Under the pieces are notes generated by a model. That model had not been told where the DNA came from, ran no database searches, and saw only the letters and a list, made by a program, of their open reading frames with translations. A program made the position numbers and the translations under genes. From Leptospiraceae bacterium (GTDB lineage: Bacteria; Spirochaetota; Leptospiria; Turneriellales; Turneriellaceae), in assembly GCA_025057195.1 (NCBI GenBank), contig JANWWX010000044.1, positions 1 through 8,365 of the forward strand: a stretch of 8,365 nt of DNA, given 5' to 3'. Shown in pieces: positions 1 through 6,343 of the stretch. Position 1 is the first letter of the stretch. Each line of letters begins with the position of its first letter.

Positions 1-355
1 ACATAAAAACCGGGATATGCAGGTATTCTATGCCCTGTGCTGCAAGCTCCTGCGTGCGCCGCCGTGCCCCCGCAATCGAAGTCGTGGTGTGGTCGAACAG
101 GGTAACGCCCTTGGGGAGCGCGGGCACAATTTTTTGCAATATCGCATCGACAGCGCTGTCGTCAGAAAGCACCAAATGGACAGCGCTGGCCTGCGCGACG
201 GCATCTTCAACGAGGGGATAGGCCACCGCCCCTTCGCGCGCCAGGCGTGCTGCCTTTTCCAGTGTCCGGTTCCACACTGCAGGCTTTTCGCCGCGGCGGA
301 GCGCTGCCCGCACCATGGCCGAACCCAAAAGCCCACAACCCAGAAAGCAGATCAT
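1..355 (-). CDS. NAD(P)-dependent beta-hydroxyacid dehydrogenase family protein (C-terminus beyond window)
   Basis: This is the N-terminal 118 residues of a 3-hydroxyisobutyrate/6-phosphogluconate dehydrogenase-like oxidoreductase; the rest lies beyond the left edge. The protein opens with MICFLGCGLLGSAMVRAAL, a Rossmann beta-strand plus GxGxxG loop (G6, G8, G11), followed by VWNRT at about residues 26-30, where this family recognises NAD(P). HLVLSDDSAVDAIL (about 58-71) and FDHTTTS (about 87-93), then YLHIPVFM at the edge, match the conserved order of the family, in which the segment after 'DHTT' carries substrate-binding residues. Members reduce or oxidise beta-hydroxyacids or small aldehydes with NAD(P)H in the cytosol; the substrate cannot be told from this half. 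The ATG at 355 is preceded by AGGGAG 10 nt upstream and fits the start of the nucleotide-binding fold exactly. The nearest upstream gene on this strand is 500 bp away, so it probably has its own promoter. Confidence 0.88.
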   Translation of the reverse strand, partial: MICFLGCGLLGSAMVRAALRRGEKPAVWNRTLEKAARLAREGAVAYPLVEDAVAQASAVHLVLSDDSAVDAILQKIVPALPKGVTLFDHTTTSIAGARRRTQELAAQGIEYLHIPVFM

Positions 356-365
356 TCGGTTTTAT

Positions 366-371
366 CTCCCT
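366..371 (-). promoter_or_regulatory. Ribosome binding site of the dehydrogenase gene
   Basis: AGGGAG on the minus strand, 10 nt before the ATG at 355. It supports this start codon rather than a longer reading. Confidence 0.55.
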
Positions 372-680
372 CTGCATGAATAGTGTCCGCTGAAGCTACC
401 ATGCTATGGCTAATGCCTCCGATGTGCCTCCCCAGACAACCACGGTGGTAGTTTTCCATCGGAACTGCTTTCCCGCGAGACTCCACCCCGGCAAAAAGAT
501 ACATAGCACGCAAGTTTCGACCAAAAGTTTCGGTGCGTGGAACATGATTAACTAAAAATAGAAAGCACCATTCGGCAAGTAATTTGCAATCGGGAGGGAG
601 ATAACCGCGCAAGCTTTGGTTAAGAAACCTTATGGAGGCAAAAGGGCACAGATTTTATGGAATGAGTTTTTTTCTCTGTT

Positions 681-712
681 GATGCAATTGCTCATGGATG
701 CAATTGCTCATG
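681..712. repeat. Perfect 16-bp tandem duplication
   Basis: GATGCAATTGCTCATG occurs at 681-696 and again, without any gap or mismatch, at 697-712. Each copy contains the palindrome CAATTG. A unit of 16 bp is not a multiple of three, so it would shift any reading frame crossing it. It looks like a slippage-type duplication. Confidence 0.95.
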
Positions 713-723
713 GTCTAATTCTG

Positions 724-771
724 CGTGCTTTAGCCGAGGCATCCGAATTTTGGCTTCAATAAAAAAGCACG
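724..771. repeat. Interrupted inverted repeat
   Basis: CGTGCTTT (724-731) is the exact reverse complement of AAAGCACG (764-771). Directly inside the left arm AGCC (732-735) can pair with GGCT (752-755), so a 12-bp stem with an 8-nt one-sided bulge and a 16-nt loop is possible. No T-tract follows the right arm on either strand, so it is not a standard rho-independent terminator. It lies 88 bp past the stop of the DUF192 gene and may simply stabilise a transcript end. Confidence 0.5.
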
Positions 772-858
772 GGGTAGTGGATATTTCCTGAGCTATGTTT
801 TCTCATCTCTATCTGTCCCTGTGTTACTAGTGTTTGTACAGGATGCTGAGTAAGAACA

Positions 859-1380
859 TCACGGCTGCGGGATTTCTTGGCGGTATTTGCTTTTGGTTTC
901 CACTTTATAGTCGTCGGGATTTTGGTAAATGGTCAGCCGGTTACCGGGGTAGATAGCATTCCGCTTGAACCATCCTTGGTTGGCTTCGATCGCGTATAGC
1001 ACGGGGATCTCCGAGCTGACAATGTCGAGCGAAAAAGGCTTCATGTCGTGGATGCTCGAAATAAAAAGTTTTTCGTGGATGAAGGCAATGCTGAGCGGGA
1101 TTTCGGTATTTTGCATCCAGAAGTGCAGCTCTTCCGGCCGGCTATAGACAAAGATCATCCCGCGGTTTTTGCCCAGGAATTTGCGGAACATAAGGCCGCG
1201 CTCTTTGTCTTTTTCGCTGCGCGCCACTTCGCAGTCGAGCACAACGTCCTGCCCTTTGGAGTTGTGGAAAACCACACGCCAGACCTCGTCGAGTGGGCGT
1301 GCCAGCTCGCTTGATTTAGCATCTCGCTGCGGCTCGGCATAAAGTAGTGTGCAGGCAAAAATAAAAAAGCACAGCCGCAT
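859..1380 (-). CDS. Exported DUF192 family protein
   Basis: A 173-residue protein with a short hydrophobic signal sequence (about residues 1-15, MRLCFFIFACTLLYA, likely cut before EP) and a full DUF192 domain (about 33-152). Family landmarks are visible in order: RGLMFRKFLG (61-70), GMIFVYS (74-80), FWMQNTEIPLSIAFI (87-101), IHDMKP (110-115), and the closing EANQGWFKRNAIYPGNRL (132-149). DUF192 proteins are small beta-rich, mostly exported proteins of unsettled biochemical role. A longer reading from the ATG at 1440 would overlap guaA by 44 bp and bury the signal peptide, so the ATG at 1380 is preferred. It lies 16 nt after the guaA stop. No Shine-Dalgarno is obvious before it, which suggests translation depends on ribosomes arriving from guaA. 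Cys10 sits in FFIFAC, but too close to the N-terminus for a convincing lipobox. It is the last gene of the operon. Confidence 0.92.
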   Translation of the reverse strand: MRLCFFIFACTLLYAEPQRDAKSSELARPLDEVWRVVFHNSKGQDVVLDCEVARSEKDKERGLMFRKFLGKNRGMIFVYSRPEELHFWMQNTEIPLSIAFIHEKLFISSIHDMKPFSLDIVSSEIPVLYAIEANQGWFKRNAIYPGNRLTIYQNPDDYKVETKSKYRQEIPQP

Positions 1381-1396
1381 TGTTTTTGAAAAGGTG

Positions 1397-2941
1397 TTAT
1401 TCCCACTCGATGGTGGCCGGAGGCTTGGAAGAGATGTCATAGACGACGCGGTTTACACCGCGCACTTCGTTAATAATCCGGGAAGCAATTTTTGCCAGCA
1501 CTGGATACGGCACATGCGCAAAATCGGCGGTCATGCCGTCTTCGCTAGTGACCAGGCGCAAGGCGATTGCATTTTCATACGTGCGTTTGTCACCCATGAC
1601 ACCGACCGAGCGCACAGGCAAAAATATCGCTGCGGCCTGCCAAATGCGTTGGTACCAGCCGGTGCGGCGCAGTTCTTCAAGGAGGATTGCATCGGCTTCG
1701 CGCACGATTGCCAGGTTTTCCGCCGTCACCGCTGTCAAGATGCGGATGGCAAGTCCCGGTCCTGGAAAAGGATGGCGGTAAAGTACATCGCGGCTGATGC
1801 CCAGGGCCAAGCCCAAGCGGCGCACCTCGTCTTTAAAAAGTTCGGAGAGGGGCTCGATCACCCGGCCTGCGCGGATGAGGTGCAGCACGCCCTGCACCCG
1901 GTTGTGGTGCGATTTGATGGTCTGCGAAGGTCCTTTAACCGAAACCGATTCGATGACATCGGTATAAAGTGTTCCCTGCGCAAGGAATTCGTGGTGCCCG
2001 AGCCTCTTGGCGCGTTCAGCAAAACAGCGTAGGAAAAGTTCGCCAATGATTTTCCGTTTTTTTTCGGGGTCGGCGACACCGCGCAGCGCGCGCAGGAAGC
2101 GATCTCGCGCATCGACAATTTCCAGTGGGATGCCAAAATCGCGCACGAAACGTTCCCTCACTGCTTCGGTTTCGCCTTTGCGCATGAGCCCCGTATCGAC
2201 ATAGACACAGGTGAGCTGCTTACCAATCGCCTGGAAAAGCAGCTTGGCTGTGACCGTCGAATCCACACCACCCGAAAGCCCCAAAAGCACGCGCTCGTTT
2301 CCCACCTGCGCACGGATTTCTTGGATTTTATTGTCGATAAAGCGGCGCATCGTCCAAGTCGGCTTCATGCCACAGATCTTGGCACAAAAGTTGCGCAGAA
2401 TAGTTTTGCCTTGCTCGGTGTGCTGCACTTCGGGATGGAACTGGACGCCGTAGATACGGCCTTTGGCGTCGGCGACTGCGGCCAGTGGGGAGTTGTCGGA
2501 CACCGCTATGGCATGGAAGCCTGGTGGCAAGCTCTCGACACGGTCACCATGCGACATCCACACCGTGCCGGAGTGCACGCCTTCCCACAGAGGAGAGCGG
2601 CGCCGGATTTTGAGCTGTGCCCTGCCGTATTCTCGCTCGTGCGAGGCCGCCACCTTGCCACCCAAAAGGTGGCAGATGAGCTGCAGGCCATAGCAGATAC
2701 CTAAAACCGGCACACCCAGTGAAAAAATGTCTTTTGAAATGAGGGGTGCATTTTTGTCATAGACCGACGCCGGCCCTCCGGAGAGGATGATTCCTGAAGG
2801 CCGCAGTTTTGCGATCTCTGCAAGCGGCGTATTGAAAGGGTGGATCTCCGCGTAAAAACGCAATTCCCGGATGCGCCGGGCGATGAGTTGGGTGTATTGG
2901 CTGCCAAAATCGAGAACAACGATGCGCTCAGCAACCTGCAT
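1397..2941 (-). CDS. guaA: GMP synthase (glutamine-hydrolysing)
   Basis: A complete 514-residue GMP synthase, which converts XMP, ATP and glutamine to GMP in the last step of guanine nucleotide synthesis in the cytosol. The N-terminal class I glutamine amidotransferase domain (about 1-190) has the oxyanion strand LSGGPASVYD (53-62), nucleophile Cys83 in GICYG, and His169 and Glu171 in QFHPE. The ATP-pyrophosphatase domain (about 200-390) begins with the P-loop SGGVDST (223-229). It continues with VDTGLMRKGE, GTLYTDVIES and the SHHNRV segment. The C-terminal dimerisation and XMP-binding domain follows HPFPGPGLAIRI and ends in the typical KPPATIEWE. Length and all catalytic residues are normal. 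The ATG at 2941 is the only start that keeps IVVLDFGSQY near the N-terminus. It overlaps the upstream stop as TGATG, and the bases before it (CCCCATTTTCCCC) contain no Shine-Dalgarno. Translational coupling is therefore likely. Confidence 0.98.
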   Translation of the reverse strand: MQVAERIVVLDFGSQYTQLIARRIRELRFYAEIHPFNTPLAEIAKLRPSGIILSGGPASVYDKNAPLISKDIFSLGVPVLGICYGLQLICHLLGGKVAASHEREYGRAQLKIRRRSPLWEGVHSGTVWMSHGDRVESLPPGFHAIAVSDNSPLAAVADAKGRIYGVQFHPEVQHTEQGKTILRNFCAKICGMKPTWTMRRFIDNKIQEIRAQVGNERVLLGLSGGVDSTVTAKLLFQAIGKQLTCVYVDTGLMRKGETEAVRERFVRDFGIPLEIVDARDRFLRALRGVADPEKKRKIIGELFLRCFAERAKRLGHHEFLAQGTLYTDVIESVSVKGPSQTIKSHHNRVQGVLHLIRAGRVIEPLSELFKDEVRRLGLALGISRDVLYRHPFPGPGLAIRILTAVTAENLAIVREADAILLEELRRTGWYQRIWQAAAIFLPVRSVGVMGDKRTYENAIALRLVTSEDGMTADFAHVPYPVLAKIASRIINEVRGVNRVVYDISSKPPATIEWE

Positions 2942-3396
2942 CAGGGGAAAATGGGGCAGTGCAGTGCGACCACGAGATCGGATTTTTGGTCCAGCTTGCC
3001 CGCCGGTAAAAACAGGTATTCGTGATCGATGAAACTTTTGCGGCTGCTTGTGTCGCCTAGTTTAAGGTCAACCGTCACCGTGTTCTTGCGCTGCGCGCGC
3101 GAAACCGTGACAACCTGTAGCGAGAGCCTTTCCCCATTTTTTAGTTTCACGCTGCCGCTTTTCTTTTTACTTGCAGTGAGCGAATGCTTGCCGGCAAACC
3201 GGAATCCCTGGTACTGCTTGAGCGCCTCTTCTTTTGCAAGGTATTTCATAACTTTCTTGAGTTTCTTGCCCTCTACCGATTTGGTGGTAGTGGCTGCGAT
3301 CTGGAGCACCTCGCAAGTGAGCAATACCTCCTCACCAGCAAGCGGGAACGGGAGCAGAAATGCTAACGGCAAAACGAATGGCGAAAGACTCCGCAT
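2941..3396 (-). CDS. Small exported protein of unknown function
   Basis: A 151-residue protein with a clear signal peptide: MRS followed by a hydrophobic core (about 5-20) and a likely signal peptidase I site around LAG-EE (20-22). The mature part is lysine-rich in the middle (KKLKKVMKYLAK, 44-55; SKKKSG, 76-81) and otherwise reads as alternating strands, such as VKLKNGERLSLQVVTV (83-98) and NTVTVDLKLG (105-114). It ends with LVVALHCPIF (141-150). The order 'short helix, YxGFRF, strand, NGxxLxL strand, charged strand, final LVVAL strand' reminds me of small secreted beta-sandwich proteins of delta-proteobacterial type, but I cannot assign a family. Two in-frame TGA codons just before the ATG fix the start. 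The stop overlaps the guaA start by 1 nt, so its translation probably sets guaA expression. Its function is unknown. Confidence 0.82.
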   Translation of the reverse strand: MRSLSPFVLPLAFLLPFPLAGEEVLLTCEVLQIAATTTKSVEGKKLKKVMKYLAKEEALKQYQGFRFAGKHSLTASKKKSGSVKLKNGERLSLQVVTVSRAQRKNTVTVDLKLGDTSSRKSFIDHEYLFLPAGKLDQKSDLVVALHCPIFP

Positions 3397-3435
3397 GCGA
3401 CATCATCAAAACCGCAATGGTGGCATAAACAGTTT

Positions 3436-4146
3436 TTACCTTTGCGAAAAATCCAAAAAGAGCCATGCGGCAAGCGCAGTGCTATGGTCATTGCCCAGGA
3501 CGCTGCCATCGGCAGACTGTGCCAAATAGATCTCTGCCAGCCACTCGGGTTTTAACGTGATACCAGCCAGCTGGAGCATCAGGATTGCCTCAATGCGCAA
3601 ATCGGTGAGGGGGGTGGCTGCTGCAGCAATTTTGGCTACCGAATCAACCAGCAATGCCCGCACTTGGTTGTGGCGTTCGCTGGATTGGGTACATCCTCGC
3701 TCCTCCAATAGCACCAGTGCCCAAAGCCCATGTGTTGCGGCGTATCCACCTTTGTGTGCCCATGTTTCAACTTCCTTGTAAAAATCCCAAGGCAAAGCAT
3801 ATTGCTGGCAGTAAAGCGCGCTGGCAGTGATGCGATCGATTCCTCTCAGCATTTTGATGGTGTTTTCATTGGCTTGGTATTGCGGCTCAACCAGGCGCAG
3901 CAGTGGCCGGTGGCGTGGCCGCAGCACTGCCTCCAGCTTTTGGAACATGGCATCTGAATATTTTTCTTTCCAATAACGCTTTTTCAAATGGAGCAGCACG
4001 ATCCGCACGAGGGGGTCGCAGATTTTTTCCCTTTTTTCGAGATAGGAAAGGGCCCGCAACGCCGCCTGTTGGAGCACAGCCTTATCTAGTGCTCTGGTAG
4101 GTGCCAGTGCTGTAACGAATAACAGTATTAAAAAAAGGCTTCGCAT
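3436..4146 (-). CDS. Exported helical protein, possibly alpha-alpha toroid repeat
   Basis: A 236-residue protein with a signal peptide (hydrophobic core about 4-16, probable cut after PTRA at 19). The mature part is almost wholly helical. Two segments resemble each other: GGYAATHGLWALVLL (133-147) and GSVLGNDHSTALAAWLFL (214-231), the latter preceded by QSADG (210-214). Gln-x-x-Asp-Gly followed by a His/Thr-x-x-Ala-Leu helix is the look of prenyltransferase/squalene-cyclase-type alpha-alpha barrels. With only about two visible repeats this is a structural suggestion, not a family assignment, and no enzymatic role is claimed. The ATG at 4146 lies 8 nt after the cinA stop with only a weak GGA before it, so it is co-transcribed with cinA. 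A 39-nt gap leads to the next gene. I do not recognise a named family. Confidence 0.8.
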   Translation of the reverse strand: MRSLFLILLFVTALAPTRALDKAVLQQAALRALSYLEKREKICDPLVRIVLLHLKKRYWKEKYSDAMFQKLEAVLRPRHRPLLRLVEPQYQANENTIKMLRGIDRITASALYCQQYALPWDFYKEVETWAHKGGYAATHGLWALVLLEERGCTQSSERHNQVRALLVDSVAKIAAAATPLTDLRIEAILMLQLAGITLKPEWLAEIYLAQSADGSVLGNDHSTALAAWLFLDFSQR

Positions 4147-4154
4147 GATCCAGT

Positions 4155-5405
4155 TTAACGGAATTCCGATAAGGGGAAAACATCTTGGGTGTTATGCCCG
4201 CACAGGTATTGCCATAATGCCAAAAATGCACACGACACGGTGGCGTTGCGGAAGCGCTCACGCCCCAGAGGGAAATGGAAACGGGCAACGCGCATGTCGT
4301 CACTACGCCGGTCATAAAGCCCAATGTACACCGTGCCCACCGGCTTACTCTCGCTTCCGCCGTCTGGTCCGGCAATCCCCGTGAATGAGAGTGCAAGCTC
4401 TGCGGATAAAACCTCTGCGGCACCGCGTGCCATTGCCTCTGCCACCTCACGGCTGACGGCACCGTGCGTGGCCAAGAGTTCTTGTGACACACCTAAAAGT
4501 GTGCTTTTAGCAGAGTTGGCATAGCCCACCACCCCACCCTGGAAGATCGCCGACACCCCCGGATGGTCGGTGAGGCGTTTTGCTGCAAGCCCACCAGTGC
4601 AGCTTTCGGCAAAAGCCAATTTTAGCCCTTGCTTTTTGCAGTGGGCAATCACCTCCACCAGGGGATCTTCAACAATCTGTGCGCTATAGCGGCTGCGGAT
4701 TTCAGCAGCGAGTTTTTCCAATGCCTGGGGCATGCCGTTTTCTGCGCGCAGGAAAAGCCGGCAGCCCCATGGCAGCGCGTGCACTCCGACAGTGACGCCT
4801 GGGGTTTCGCGGATTCCCGAAAAAAGCTGCGATTCGCCCACGCCCCACACCGGGATGATGGTGGTTAGGAATTTTTCTGGCTCGAGCGCCTGGATGTGTT
4901 GCAGCACCTGTGGCCACATGGCATGGATCTCTTCGGGAAAACCGGGCAGCGCGAAAAAATTTTTCTCAGGGATAAATATCCCCGGCGCAAGCCCCACGCT
5001 GTTCTGGATGGCAATGGCACGTGAGGGAATGCGTGCCTGGCGCAGAGCGGTTTCAAGCGAAAGCGCTGGATTTTTGCGAGCACGCCTTTCAAAAAAATAG
5101 CGCGTGCGCCGCTCCGCCTCCGGTTCATAAATCGCCTGATCGCCAAGCCATTCGCACAAAAGGTCAACGGTCAAATCGTCGCTGGTCGGACCCAAACCAC
5201 CCGAATTGATGATAATATCCCCGCTGGCTGCCCACTCCCGCCAAGTGGCAAGGATTTGGTGGCGGTCGTCGTGCACAATGCGGCTTTCGACCAAGCGATA
5301 GCCACGACCGTAAAGCTCGGAGGCAAAAAATTGCGTGTTGCGGTCGAGCACGAAGCCGTTCATGATTTCGCTGCCTGTGATGCAGAGCCGAATCCCTCTT
5401 TTCAT
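4155..5405 (-). CDS. cinA: CinA-like protein: MoaB-fold domain plus nicotinamide-nucleotide amidase
   Basis: A 416-residue two-domain CinA. The N-terminal molybdopterin-binding-like (COG1058) domain shows GSEIMNG (11-17), the family's GDELLxG position, and NSGGLGPTSDD (67-77); LPGFPEE (153-159) closes this part. The C-terminal CinA/PncC domain shows AESCTGGL (266-273) with the catalytic Ser268, then GYANSAK (294-300), GAVSREVAEAMA (315-326) and FTGIAGPDGG (341-350). PncC enzymes deamidate nicotinamide mononucleotide to the acid form, recycling pyridine nucleotides. The N-terminal domain has ADP-ribose pyrophosphatase activity in some homologues. The name comes from competence-induced operons, but no recA or competence gene is adjacent here. 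The ATG at 5405 gives the family's usual N-terminus; an in-frame TTG at 5438 would add 11 unlikely residues. AGGTG lies 14 nt upstream, rather far. It is the first gene of the minus-strand operon. Confidence 0.95.
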   Translation of the reverse strand: MKRGIRLCITGSEIMNGFVLDRNTQFFASELYGRGYRLVESRIVHDDRHQILATWREWAASGDIIINSGGLGPTSDDLTVDLLCEWLGDQAIYEPEAERRTRYFFERRARKNPALSLETALRQARIPSRAIAIQNSVGLAPGIFIPEKNFFALPGFPEEIHAMWPQVLQHIQALEPEKFLTTIIPVWGVGESQLFSGIRETPGVTVGVHALPWGCRLFLRAENGMPQALEKLAAEIRSRYSAQIVEDPLVEVIAHCKKQGLKLAFAESCTGGLAAKRLTDHPGVSAIFQGGVVGYANSAKSTLLGVSQELLATHGAVSREVAEAMARGAAEVLSAELALSFTGIAGPDGGSESKPVGTVYIGLYDRRSDDMRVARFHFPLGRERFRNATVSCAFLALWQYLCGHNTQDVFPLSEFR

Positions 5406-5479
5406 GGAACAACGGTTTTCACCTGATGCTATTTCCAAAATCCGCCATTGCTAAAGCGCACCGGAGGTAGTCGATTAAA
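5406..5479. promoter_or_regulatory. Divergent intergenic region of cinA operon and DUF455 gene
   Basis: These 74 bp separate two divergent start codons, so promoters for both directions must lie here or within the coding ends. On the minus strand TTAGCA (5454-5449) and TAGCAT (5431-5426), 17 bp apart, each match 4 of 6 sigma-70 consensus bases. A start from them would fall beyond the AGGTG ribosome site, so I do not trust this pair. I see no convincing plus-strand promoter or operator palindrome. Confidence 0.45.
5463..5468 (+). promoter_or_regulatory. Ribosome binding site of the DUF455 gene
   Basis: GGAGGT, close to the full anti-16S complement, 11 nt before the ATG at 5480. It fixes this start, and contrasts with the poor sites in the opposite operon. 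Confidence 0.7.
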
Positions 5480-6283
5480 ATGGAATTTTTTGCTGCCCTC
5501 ATGGCAATTGCCCAAAGCCCAGATCCCAAAGCGAAGCTCGAAGCGCTCTACCAGCTCGATGCCGCCTTGGAGGAAAATCGTGTGGTTTTTGACCATGATG
5601 CAGCCGTGCAACCTGTGGCCGCACCGTCTTATGCTGCATTTTGCACAATTGTCCATGGCGCCAAAGTTGTGCGGCGGCGGAATTTGGGCACGCGGCATGG
5701 GCGTGGCGCTTTTTTGCATGCGCTGGCACACATTGAGTATTCGGCGATCGACTTAGCTCTTGATAGCTGTTACCGTTTCCGCCACCTACCGGTGCAATTT
5801 TACGAAGACTTTTTCCGAATCGCACTCGATGAGGCGCGCCACTTCAGCCGGCTGAGCCAGCTTTTGGCAGAGCTCGATTTTTGCTATGGCGATTTTCCAG
5901 TGCACACGGGCATTTATGATGCCATGCTGCGTTCGGCGCATTCGCTGCGTGTGCGCATGGCCGCCACACACCGCCATTTGGAGGCCAATGGCCTTGACGC
6001 GCATCCTGAGTTAGAACGGAAAATCCGGCTTTTTTCTGATGGCCATGCCAAGCAAATCGCCGCTGCACTGCAAGAAATCTACCACGACGAGATCACGCAC
6101 GTCGCTGCGGGCGATTTTTGGTTCCGCTATGCCTGTGGCCGGGACGGGGTCTTGCCGCAGGACAATTTTATCAGCGATGTACAAGCCGCGATCCCTGGGG
6201 CAAAGTTCCCCAAGCCACACATCAACCGCAGGGCTCGCCTGGCCGCTGGCTTTTCGGCGGTGGAGCTTGCGGCATTGGGGTAG
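5480..6283 (+). CDS. DUF455 (COG2833) ferritin-like diiron protein
   Basis: A 267-residue soluble helical protein with the metal-ligand set of a ferritin-like four-helix bundle: Glu86 in HALAHIEYSAIDLALD (80-95), Glu118 and His121 in the ExxH of DEARHF (117-122), and Glu204 and His207 in the second ExxH of YHDEITHV (201-208). The phrase FCYGDFPVH (134-142) and the closing FWFRYAC (213-219) are also typical of DUF455. The N-terminal 60 residues are a helical extension common in the family. No signal peptide is seen, so it is cytosolic. Related proteins carry di-iron oxidase or hydroxylase chemistry (MiaE is a structural relative), but the substrate of DUF455 proteins is unknown to me. The domain is complete. 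The next gene starts 60 bp downstream on the same strand and may be co-transcribed. Confidence 0.93.
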   Translation: MEFFAALMAIAQSPDPKAKLEALYQLDAALEENRVVFDHDAAVQPVAAPSYAAFCTIVHGAKVVRRRNLGTRHGRGAFLHALAHIEYSAIDLALDSCYRFRHLPVQFYEDFFRIALDEARHFSRLSQLLAELDFCYGDFPVHTGIYDAMLRSAHSLRVRMAATHRHLEANGLDAHPELERKIRLFSDGHAKQIAAALQEIYHDEITHVAAGDFWFRYACGRDGVLPQDNFISDVQAAIPGAKFPKPHINRRARLAAGFSAVELAALG

Positions 6284-6333
6284 CGCTCTTTCTGCTTTTC
6301 ACGCTGAAACTTACTTTGTGACTTCCCCAAATT

Positions 6334-6338
6334 AGGAG
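6334..6338 (+). promoter_or_regulatory. Ribosome binding site of the SurA-like lipoprotein gene
   Basis: AGGAG 5 nt before the ATG at 6344, a strong and well-spaced site. The 60-bp gap before the gene has no clear terminator or promoter, so read-through from the DUF455 gene is plausible. Confidence 0.7.
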
Positions 6339-6343
6339 TACCC

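Larger units (their letters stand above)
356..858. other. Gene-poor gap with repeats and a possible decayed reading frame
   Basis: About 500 bp separate the stop of the DUF192 gene (859) from the start of the dehydrogenase gene (355), while the neighbouring gaps are mostly under 80 bp. I see no tRNA-like or riboswitch-like fold and no clear intrinsic terminator. The part from about 600 to 860 is visibly AT-richer than the flanking genes. It holds the 16-bp tandem duplication (681-712) and an interrupted inverted repeat (724-771). On the minus strand one frame is open from a TTG at 612 to a TGA at 352-354 that overlaps the dehydrogenase ATG. Its 86-residue product has no signal peptide, no family resemblance and no evident ribosome binding site, so I do not call it a gene. 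The promoter of the dehydrogenase gene must lie in this gap. Confidence 0.5.

Noticed and set aside
17..379. 120-codon plus-strand ORF and the 28-336 minus-strand ORF
   Set aside because: Both are shadows of the dehydrogenase gene, which reads cleanly from 355 through the left edge with Rossmann and DHTT motifs.
496..524. TTGGTC - 17 bp - TATCTT on the minus strand as the dehydrogenase promoter
   Set aside because: The match to consensus is poor, and such a pair is expected by chance in 500 bp.
352..612. 86-codon minus-strand ORF ending in an ATGA overlap with the dehydrogenase gene
   Set aside because: It starts at TTG with no ribosome site, the product resembles no family and reads like non-coding sequence. 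It is kept only as part of a possible gene relic.
1381..1440. Longer start of the DUF192 gene at 1440
   Set aside because: It would overlap guaA by 44 bp and put 20 polar residues before a normal signal peptide.
1349..2032. 227-codon plus-strand ORF
   Set aside because: It lies antisense to guaA, whose family match is unambiguous; the long antisense frame is a by-product of codon bias.
5406..5438. TTG start for cinA at 5438
   Set aside because: The extra 11 residues precede the usual family N-terminus, and an ATG is available at 5405.
6275..6330. TTGGGG ... CCCCAA inverted repeat between the DUF455 and lipoprotein genes
   Set aside because: Six bp of pairing across a 44-nt loop with no T-tract is not a credible terminator or operator.
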